A stretch of DNA of 18,592 nt from Bacteroidales bacterium (lineage in GTDB: Bacteria; Bacteroidota; Bacteroidia; Bacteroidales; WCHB1-69). The stretch spans positions 1 to 18,592 of the forward strand of contig JAFXPL010000056.1 in assembly GCA_017527945.1 (NCBI GenBank), in the 5' to 3' direction. This document shows, one piece after another, positions 12,965-18,592 of the stretch (positions are counted from its first letter, which is position 1; each line of letters opens with the position of its first letter). The notes beneath the pieces were generated by a model. That model was not told the DNA's origin. It made no database searches and saw only the letters and a list, made by a program, of their open reading frames with translations. Position numbers and translations under genes: made by a program.

Positions 12965-14644
12965 TTACTTGGATATGATCAGTTTGGACTTGTAGTTGCG
13001 TTGCGAGCCGATCAGCTCGACGAAATAGATGCCGTTTTCCAATCCGTTGACGTTCAGCGAGAAAGTGGCGTCGGTTTCGACATTGGAGCTTCTGACTAAC
13101 TGGCCCACGGCGTTGTAGATGTTGCAGACGGCGGTCTCGGGCAGGAATTCGCCCTGGATGGTGACAATGCCTTCCTGGGCGGGGTTGGGATAGACTTCGA
13201 AGGTGGAAACCTGCCGCTCGTAATCCGCAATGCTGGCGACCACGGAGCCGTCGTAGTTCATGCCGGGCAGTGTGGTGACGCCGGTGTTGTCGGGGTCGAG
13301 CCACGGTTGGAGTTTCCGGGCGATGTCGGAGTTGTTGTTATTGGTCCAGTGATAGTACATTCTGCCGTAGTTGTCGGTGCCGTAGGTGTAGTCGCAGGCA
13401 CTTGATCCGCTGGTGAGGGTGCCGATAATCAGGCCGTTAGCATTGAAGAGCGGGGAACCGGAAGAGCCTTGCTCGGTGACGCCCTTGTTGGGGTTGGTGC
13501 GCCATTTGACGGAGAAATACTTGTTGGCCATCTGCCCTGAGGTGATGGTGGTCACGCTCTGCGGGAAGCTGATTTTCTTCCAGTCGCCGCCGGGATGGTG
13601 GATGCCGGCACCCACAGAGGCGGCACCGCTTCTGTCCCAGCCGGCGAAGAAGATGCTGTCGCGGAAGACGGGGCTGAGCATGCCGGTGATTTTCAGCAGC
13701 AGGAAGTCGGAGGAGTTGGCGGTGCTCGTCGTGTTGGATCGCGCGACGATGTCGCCACCGTTGGTCACTCTGTAGGTGCCGTTGGTGCCGTTGCAGGAGT
13801 TGGTGTTGTAAAGGAAGTAGAACTTATGCGTCTGGTCAGCGGAGGCCACGCAGTGGTCGGCGGAGAGCACGTAGGGAGTCTTGTCCATCCGCGTGTTGTT
13901 GACCGTCGCGCCGGAGCAGAGGTAGGTGCCCCAGCCGCCTTCTTCAGCCACGTAGGCTGTGATGGCGATGCAGACCACAGAGCGGATTTGCGGGCGCCAG
14001 CCGTTCCCGTCGGGGCAGATCACATTGATGTGGCAGTTGCCGTCGGCATCACCGATGGGACCTTTGCCGTCCTGCTCGCCGACATGGAGGAAGTCACGGT
14101 AGATGTGCATGACGGCGGCGATGTTGAACTCGCCCTTGAACGCGGCGCCGGCGGGCTCATAGTACTCCACCACCACCTCGTCGCCGAGGATGTCGTCCGT
14201 CACCAACTTGCCCACGCTCTGCACGTCGGCGTTGGTATAGGGACCGAAGACCTGCTTCTGGTCGGGACTGTATATGAACAACTTGCCCTCTTCAGGGATG
14301 TTGAAATGGTCGAAGACAAGGTAGGTCATCACGGCACCTTCCGACACGTACTTGATTCTCCAGAGCGTGCTTCCGTCCTCCATGATGTCGGTGCGGCCGG
14401 AACTCTTCGTCGTGTTGTTCACGGAAAAACCGACGCCGGCGCGAAGGGGCATGGATTTGTCCTGGCTCTGTAAGTCGGCCTGCAACAGGTTCGCATTGTC
14501 GGTGCTGGGCATCTCTCTGACATCCAATACTTGTGAAATGCCTTTTTTCGCGAACGAATACGGCAACTCTTTTTTTGATTCTTGAGCGGATAATGTGTTG
14601 GCTAACACTGTGAAAATAACCGCGATAATCCAAAATTTTCTCAT
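12965..14644 (-). CDS. Secreted trypsin-fold (lysyl endopeptidase-like) serine protease with T9SS sorting domain
   Basis: This 559-aa exported protein has a signal peptide (MRKFWIIAVIFTVLANTLSAQ, cleavage near residue 20), an N-terminal domain, a trypsin-like catalytic domain and a type IX secretion C-terminal domain. The catalytic triad is visible: His264 in LSADHC, Asp313 in SSDFLLLK and Ser397 in EQGSSGSPLF. The overall pattern recalls lysyl endopeptidase-like proteases, but the cleavage preference is not shown. The last ~80 residues (FEVYPNPAQEG ... NGLENGIYFVELIGSQRN ... KLIISK) are a Por-type sorting domain, so the mature enzyme should cross the outer membrane by T9SS and be attached to the surface or released. 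No T9SS machinery is in this window. It leads the wbqC/glycosyltransferase operon. Confidence 0.92.
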   Translation of the reverse strand: MRKFWIIAVIFTVLANTLSAQESKKELPYSFAKKGISQVLDVREMPSTDNANLLQADLQSQDKSMPLRAGVGFSVNNTTKSSGRTDIMEDGSTLWRIKYVSEGAVMTYLVFDHFNIPEEGKLFIYSPDQKQVFGPYTNADVQSVGKLVTDDILGDEVVVEYYEPAGAAFKGEFNIAAVMHIYRDFLHVGEQDGKGPIGDADGNCHINVICPDGNGWRPQIRSVVCIAITAYVAEEGGWGTYLCSGATVNNTRMDKTPYVLSADHCVASADQTHKFYFLYNTNSCNGTNGTYRVTNGGDIVARSNTTSTANSSDFLLLKITGMLSPVFRDSIFFAGWDRSGAASVGAGIHHPGGDWKKISFPQSVTTITSGQMANKYFSVKWRTNPNKGVTEQGSSGSPLFNANGLIIGTLTSGSSACDYTYGTDNYGRMYYHWTNNNNSDIARKLQPWLDPDNTGVTTLPGMNYDGSVVASIADYERQVSTFEVYPNPAQEGIVTIQGEFLPETAVCNIYNAVGQLVRSSNVETDATFSLNVNGLENGIYFVELIGSQRNYKSKLIISK

Positions 14645-14671
14645 ACTTCTAAAGGATATTTTTTATGGCGG

Positions 14672-14702
14672 CAAAAGTATAAAAAAAATCGTATTTTTGC
14701 AA
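14672..14702. promoter_or_regulatory. Overlapping divergent promoters between the protease gene and rsfS
   Basis: On the minus strand TTG (14702-14700), a 20-nt spacer and TACTTTTG (14679-14672) fit the Bacteroidota promoter and point to the protease gene, 28 nt on. On the + strand TATTTTTG (14692-14699) fits the -7 box for rsfS, 23 nt before its ATG, although no TTG sits at the expected -33 place. The boxes abut, so RNA polymerase could probably not occupy both at once. Confidence 0.6.
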
Positions 14703-14721
14703 CCGTTTTTAAAATGAACCT

Positions 14722-15102
14722 ATGGCAGTAAAAAGAAAAGTGAAATTTGAGGGCGTCCCCTACGAGGGAAACCTGGAAGAGCTCATCATACAGGCGCTTA
14801 TTGAGAAGCAGGGAGCCGACATCCGCTGCATCAATCTGAAAAAAATCAACCATGTCTATTTCGACTACTTCATCGTCTGCACCGGCAATTCAAAGCCACA
14901 TGTGGAGACGCTGTGCGACTTCGTGCAGGAGCAGACCCAACGCGTGGCTGGCATCAAGCCGCTGCACGTGGAGGGCCTGGAAAACAAGGAGTGGATCCTG
15001 CTCGACTATTTCAACATCCTGGTGCATATCTTCCTCCCCGAAGCCCGCGACTACTATCAGATCGAGTCGCTTTGGGCCGACGCCGACATTCAGAACTTTT
15101 AA
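14722..15102 (+). CDS. rsfS: Ribosomal silencing factor RsfS
   Basis: RsfS binds ribosomal protein uL14 and blocks joining of the ribosomal subunits when nutrients are low. The 126-aa protein has the family's usual length and core: ALIEKQGADIRCINLKKI, then YFDYFIVCTGNSKPHVETL, then the GLENKEWILLDYFNILVHIF stretch, ending in ESLWADADI. The Bacteroidota order rsfS then ftsH is kept here. The ATG at 14722 was chosen for fit to the family. Another ATG at 14714 is out of frame. It lies 58 bp before ftsH, with a hairpin in between. Confidence 0.95.
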   Translation: MAVKRKVKFEGVPYEGNLEELIIQALIEKQGADIRCINLKKINHVYFDYFIVCTGNSKPHVETLCDFVQEQTQRVAGIKPLHVEGLENKEWILLDYFNILVHIFLPEARDYYQIESLWADADIQNF

Positions 15103-15110
15103 GCAATAAT

Positions 15111-15142
15111 CCGTGGGCGGTCTCGTAGGGACGAACGCCCGG
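15111..15142 (+). repeat. Hairpin / REP-like palindrome in the rsfS-ftsH gap
   Basis: GGGCG (15115-15119) pairs with CGCCC (15136-15140). Inside it GTC (15120-15122) pairs with GAC (15130-15132), and the outer CC/GG extends the stem. It lies 19 nt before the ftsH ATG, with no T-run, so it is not a standard terminator. It could be a mobile-repeat remnant or a leader structure. Confidence 0.4.
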
Positions 15143-15160
15143 TTGAAATTTTAATTTGAG

Positions 15161-17272
15161 ATGAACGATAACAAAAGAAACATAAATAAGAACAACCGCA
15201 ATGGCATGCCTGATTTTTTCGGCGGGGATGGGGGACAGAACGGCAAAAACGGCGACAAGCGGAAGTTCAGCTGGTCATTTATATATATAGCCATCGCCTT
15301 GGTGCTGATTGGTGTCTATTTCTTCTCCTCGGGCGACACCTCCCGCGAGGTGAACGACATGGAGTTCTATCAAATGGTCAAGAACCAAGAAATAGAGCAT
15401 GTGGAGTATGTGAAGAAGAACTCGCATGTCAACATTTTCCTGAAGAAGATGGCCTTGGAGAGCAACCCCTCCCACGAAGCGGTGCGCAAGAATGTCCAGG
15501 GACCGCAGTACTTTCTGGTGGTCACGGACTTGCAAGTTTATAACGAGAACCTCCGTGACGCCAAGAACCAATACGTGCAGGAACGCTTGGCGCAAGACAG
15601 CACGTTGGTGGCCAACGATGTGGCCAAGGAGTACGATTTCCCGATGAAGCAAGACAACACGCAGGGCTTTGGCTTCGAGATTTTGATTTGGCTGTTCCCG
15701 TTCCTTCTGATTTTCATGCTGTATTGGTTCTCGATGCGCTCCATGCGCGGTGGCGGCGGTTTCGGCGGTCCGGGCAACATCTTCAACATCGGCAAGTCGC
15801 GGGCGCAGGAGTTCGACGAGAAGTCCGGCCAGGTGGTCACGTTCAAGGATGTGGCCGGTCTGGAAGGCGCGAAGTTCGAGATTGAGGAGGTCGTCGATTT
15901 CCTGAAGAATCCCCAGAAATACACCGTCCTGGGCGGCAAGATTCCGAAGGGAGTGCTCTTGGTCGGGCCTCCGGGCACCGGCAAAACCCTCCTGGCCAAG
16001 GCCGTGGCGGGCGAGGCGAAAGTGCCCTTCTTCTCCATGTCGGGTTCCGACTTCGTGGAGATGTTCGTGGGCGTGGGCGCCTCCCGCGTGCGCGACCTCT
16101 TCCGCACCGCCAAGGAGAAAGCCCCCTGCATCATCTTCATCGACGAGATTGACGCCATTGGCCGCGCCCGTGGCAAAGGCGCGTTCTCGAATGCCAATGA
16201 CGAGCGTGAAAGCACGTTGAATCAGTTGCTTACAGAGATGGACGGATTCGGCACCAACGCCGGTGTCATCATCATGGCGGCTACCAACCGCGCCGACATC
16301 CTCGACCGCGCCCTGCTGCGCGCCGGCCGCTTCGACCGGCAGATTCAGGTGGAACTTCCCAACCTGAACGAACGAAAGGGCATTTTCGGCGTGCACGTGC
16401 GCAACCTCAAGCTCGGGCCGGATGTCGATCTCGACTTCTTCGCCAAGCAGACTCCCGGATTCTCCGGTGCCGACATCGCCAACGTCTGCAACGAGGCCGC
16501 CCTTATCGCCGCCCGTCACAACAAGACGCAAATTGACAAGGAGGACTTCCTCTCCGCGGTTGACCGTATCATCGGCGGATTGGAACGCCGTGGCAGCGTG
16601 ATTTCTCCGGAAGAGAAGAAGACCATCGCCTACCATGAGTCAGGCCACGCCTGCGTGAGCTGGATGCTGCGCTACGCCTCTCCGTTGGTGAAGGTGACCA
16701 TCGTGCCGCGCGGAAAGGCCCTCGGCGCTGCTTGGTATCTGCCCGAGGAACGCCAGCTCACGACCTACGACCAATTGTTTGACGAGATGACCGCCACCCT
16801 GGGCGGACGCGCCGCCGAGGAGGTTTTCTTCGGCCGAATCTCCACGGGTGCCCTCAACGATCTGGAGCGCGTCAGCAAACAGGCATACGCCATGATTGTC
16901 TATTACGGACTTGACGAAAAAATAGGCAATGTAAGTTACTACGACTCAACGGGTCAGCAGGAATATAGCATGACCAAGCCCTATAGCGAGAAAACGGCGC
17001 AGGAAATCGACGAGCGGGTGCATCTGCTTATCGAAAAGGCTTACAACCGGGCCAAGACCATTTTGAAGGAACATTATGGCAATGTGGAGAAACTGGCCAA
17101 GTTGCTGCTGGAACGCGAGGTGATCTTCACGGAAGATGTTCGCAACATCCTTGGCGAGCGTCCGTTCTCGACGGAAGAACCCGTCGCCGACGAGAAAACT
17201 ACCTCTCCCGTTGATTCTGGAGAAACCTCCGGGAACGCTTCCTCGGCGGAATCCTCCACTAACCCAGAATAA
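15161..17272 (+). CDS. ftsH: ATP-dependent zinc metalloprotease FtsH
   Basis: FtsH is a hexameric inner-membrane AAA+ protease that degrades misfolded membrane proteins and short-lived regulators. The 703-aa protein has two membrane helices (about 37-56, [20 protein letters not shown]; and about 172-192), with a periplasmic loop between them. Walker A is GPPGTGKT (269-276) and Walker B is IIFIDEID (Asp328, Glu329). The second region of homology is [19 protein letters not shown], with its arginine finger. The zinc protease site has HESGH (492-496) and the third ligand Asp567 (LNDLE). The Gly-rich linker [10 protein letters not shown] after helix two is usual. The Ser/Glu/Thr-rich tail (about 670-703) is low complexity. 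The gene starts 58 nt after rsfS and ends 12 nt before the LUD gene. Confidence 0.98.
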   Translation: MNDNKRNINKNNRNGMPDFFGGDGGQNGKNGDKRKFSWSFIYIAIALVLIGVYFFSSGDTSREVNDMEFYQMVKNQEIEHVEYVKKNSHVNIFLKKMALESNPSHEAVRKNVQGPQYFLVVTDLQVYNENLRDAKNQYVQERLAQDSTLVANDVAKEYDFPMKQDNTQGFGFEILIWLFPFLLIFMLYWFSMRSMRGGGGFGGPGNIFNIGKSRAQEFDEKSGQVVTFKDVAGLEGAKFEIEEVVDFLKNPQKYTVLGGKIPKGVLLVGPPGTGKTLLAKAVAGEAKVPFFSMSGSDFVEMFVGVGASRVRDLFRTAKEKAPCIIFIDEIDAIGRARGKGAFSNANDERESTLNQLLTEMDGFGTNAGVIIMAATNRADILDRALLRAGRFDRQIQVELPNLNERKGIFGVHVRNLKLGPDVDLDFFAKQTPGFSGADIANVCNEAALIAARHNKTQIDKEDFLSAVDRIIGGLERRGSVISPEEKKTIAYHESGHACVSWMLRYASPLVKVTIVPRGKALGAAWYLPEERQLTTYDQLFDEMTATLGGRAAEEVFFGRISTGALNDLERVSKQAYAMIVYYGLDEKIGNVSYYDSTGQQEYSMTKPYSEKTAQEIDERVHLLIEKAYNRAKTILKEHYGNVEKLAKLLLEREVIFTEDVRNILGERPFSTEEPVADEKTTSPVDSGETSGNASSAESSTNPE

Positions 17273-17284
17273 AATCGTGATGCC

Positions 17285-17932
17285 ATGAGTCAGATGGACA
17301 GCAGTTTGATAACCGACAAAGAATACATTCGCGGGGTGATCAGGAAGAGTGTCGTTTCGCACGACCAGATTTCCGAAGGGCAGCCGAGCGTCAGCTTCAT
17401 GCGGCCGATGGAGAATGTTCCGGTGGAGTTCTGGAAGAATTTCCAGGCCAACGGCGGGAAGATTCTTCGTTGCCAGTCCGGCCAGGATCGGTTGAAATAC
17501 CTTAAGATGTTGGCCGACGACCAGCAGTACAACGTGGTGTTAAACACCCACAACAATCTTCGCGGCATGTTGGAGCAGGTCGGGCTCAATTTTGTCAACT
17601 CGATTTCGGTGAACATGCAGGTTGACGCGGTGGTGGTGCTGTGCACGACGCTGGTGGCACGCACGGCCAGCATGGGCTTCACCCAGCCGGTGGCGCGTTT
17701 CGTCTCCATGCGCAACCTCGCCAAGGACGTGATTGTGATTTCCCGCATGAGCGACATTGTGGCCGACATGGAAGATGCGCTGGAGCGCAACAAGAAGTTC
17801 GGCGGGGAGGCAGGTCTGGAGTTTGTCACCCCTTCGCCGCTGCCGAAAGAGAACGGCAAGGAGGTGCGCACGCCGCAGCATCCGCGCTATATTCTCCTTT
17901 TGTTGGACGAAAACCGCCCGAAAAATGCGTAA
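17285..17932 (+). CDS. LUD (LutC-like) domain protein
   Basis: This 215-aa soluble protein resembles the LUD/LutC family, best known from lactate-utilisation operons but also present as stand-alone copies between ftsH and cdsA in Bacteroidota. Visible segments are EFWKNFQANGGKILRCQSGQ, then YNVVLNTHNNLRGMLEQVGL, then DAVVVLCTTLVARTASMGFT, and SMRNLAKDVIVISRMSDIVA. The C-terminal RYILLLLDENRPKNA is similar to the ends of family members. No iron-sulphur cysteines or LutA/LutB partners are seen, so a role in lactate oxidation is not supported. The last 8 nt overlap the cdsA start, suggesting coupling with CDP-diacylglycerol synthesis. The ATG at 17280 is out of frame. Confidence 0.78.
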   Translation: MSQMDSSLITDKEYIRGVIRKSVVSHDQISEGQPSVSFMRPMENVPVEFWKNFQANGGKILRCQSGQDRLKYLKMLADDQQYNVVLNTHNNLRGMLEQVGLNFVNSISVNMQVDAVVVLCTTLVARTASMGFTQPVARFVSMRNLAKDVIVISRMSDIVADMEDALERNKKFGGEAGLEFVTPSPLPKENGKEVRTPQHPRYILLLLDENRPKNA

Positions 17933-18592
17933 CCTTTTGACCCGAACCGCTTCTGGAATCGTCTATGTCGCCTTGATGGTGGCGGCGGTGTTCACCCCCT
18001 GGGTGGCCGTGCCGTTGGCCTTCTTCCTGACCCTCGTCGGGGTTCGCGAACTCTACAAGATGTATGAGACGCCGGAATTGAAGCAAGCCTATCCGTTCAC
18101 CAACATAGCTGCGGGAATAGTAATGTTGGCATTCTTGAACTTATCCGTCCAGTATTTTGCGGTTTCCATGGCTCGGGCTTTGCCGCACACAGGCGAACCG
18201 TCGCCATCTTTCATTGGATTCTATCTGATGATTTTAATTGCGATCGTGTCCATCTTTTTGCCTGCGCTGTTCTGCAAACAGGAACACCCGGTGCAGATGC
18301 TTGGCATGGGGCTGCTGTCGATCGTGTGGATTGTCCTGCCGTTGTGCGTGCTGTTTTTCCTGTGGCCATCCCGTAATCCGGCGCAAATGCTCTCCTTCCT
18401 TATTCTTATATGGGCTTCCGACACGTTCGCCTACCTCGGCGGGTCGCTGTTCGGCAAGCACAAGCTGGCACCGGACATCTCGCCGGGCAAGACGTGGGAA
18501 GGGTTCCTCATCAGCTGTGTGCTCACGGTCGGGCTCGCGGTCGGGCTTTCCTTCATTCCGTTCTTCAAGTCGTGGGGCCTCCTTTGGTGGCA
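17925..18592 (+). CDS. cdsA: Phosphatidate cytidylyltransferase, 5' part (cut by window end)
   Basis: CdsA makes CDP-diacylglycerol from CTP and phosphatidic acid in the inner membrane, the branch point for all phospholipids. The visible 222 residues start MRNLLTRTASGIVYVALMVA and contain several membrane helices. The CdsA signature begins near residue 165: SDTFAYLGGSLFGKHKLAPD, then ISPGKTWEG. The usual protein is about 270-290 aa, so roughly the last quarter lies beyond the window. The start ATG overlaps the LUD gene by 8 nt. Its product is the substrate of PssA, encoded at 2772. CdsA and PssA are thus both near but in separate transcription units. Confidence 0.95.
   Translation, partial: MRNLLTRTASGIVYVALMVAAVFTPWVAVPLAFFLTLVGVRELYKMYETPELKQAYPFTNIAAGIVMLAFLNLSVQYFAVSMARALPHTGEPSPSFIGFYLMILIAIVSIFLPALFCKQEHPVQMLGMGLLSIVWIVLPLCVLFFLWPSRNPAQMLSFLILIWASDTFAYLGGSLFGKHKLAPDISPGKTWEGFLISCVLTVGLAVGLSFIPFFKSWGLLWW

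Noticed and set aside
12963..13304. Upstream extension of the WbqC-like frame
   Set aside because: It lies inside the protease sorting domain in another frame and gives an Arg/His-rich, non-protein-like stretch.
15275..16636. Long open frame (453 codons) on the minus strand inside ftsH
   Set aside because: FtsH on the + strand has all AAA+ and zinc-protease motifs. The antisense product is Leu/His/Glu-rich without domains.

Overview
The window looks like a chromosomal segment from a member of the Bacteroidota, most likely Bacteroidales. Five observations point there: a serine protease ending in a type IX secretion sorting domain (YPNP ... GIYFVE ... KLIISK); an HU/CCDC81-like plus SPOR membrane protein; an rsmD-DUF3822 pair; the order rsfS-ftsH-LUD protein-cdsA; and intergenic boxes that fit the Bacteroidota promoter (TTG about 19 bases before TAnnTTTG). 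Most genes lack a clear Shine-Dalgarno sequence, also typical of the phylum. No mobile element, CRISPR array or rRNA was seen. The content is mostly housekeeping, and I found no clear new multi-gene system.

Layout. On the + strand (1-5269) are the 3' end of a deoxynucleoside kinase, kdsB (CMP-Kdo for LPS), an HU/SPOR protein with 19 copies of an 18-bp repeat, pssA (phosphatidylserine synthase), a LOG-family Rossmann protein and a DNA polymerase III delta' subunit. A poorly explained stretch (5266-5547) then carries a possible frameshifted small minus-strand gene. After it come a minus-strand tRNA-Val(TAC) with its promoter and terminator, and a run of minus-strand genes to 14644. Read 5' to 3' on the minus strand, these form three groups. 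The first is a T9SS-secreted protease, a WbqC-like protein and a GT39-like membrane glycosyltransferase. The second is a 51-aa protein, folK and a second deoxynucleoside kinase. The third is a membrane-anchored hypothetical protein, a DUF3822 protein, rsmD, pth and an outer-membrane beta-barrel. From 14722 the + strand carries rsfS, ftsH, a LUD-domain protein and the 5' part of cdsA, cut by the window end.

How the genes fit together. Envelope building is the main theme: kdsB, pssA and cdsA (CdsA makes the CDP-diacylglycerol that PssA uses), the SPOR protein, the GT-C enzyme and FtsH. Translation support is the second (pth, rsmD, rsfS, tRNA-Val), and nucleotide and folate supply the third (two kinases, folK). 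Many neighbours overlap or nearly touch (ATGA, TAATG, 8-20 nt overlaps), which suggests operons with translational coupling.

The least ordinary signals are short degenerate tandem repeats at gene borders. One 9-bp array contains both the stop codon of the upstream gene and two in-frame start codons of pssA. Other points of interest are the frameshift-like region at 5266-5525 and the long hexapeptide repeat inside the HU/SPOR protein.
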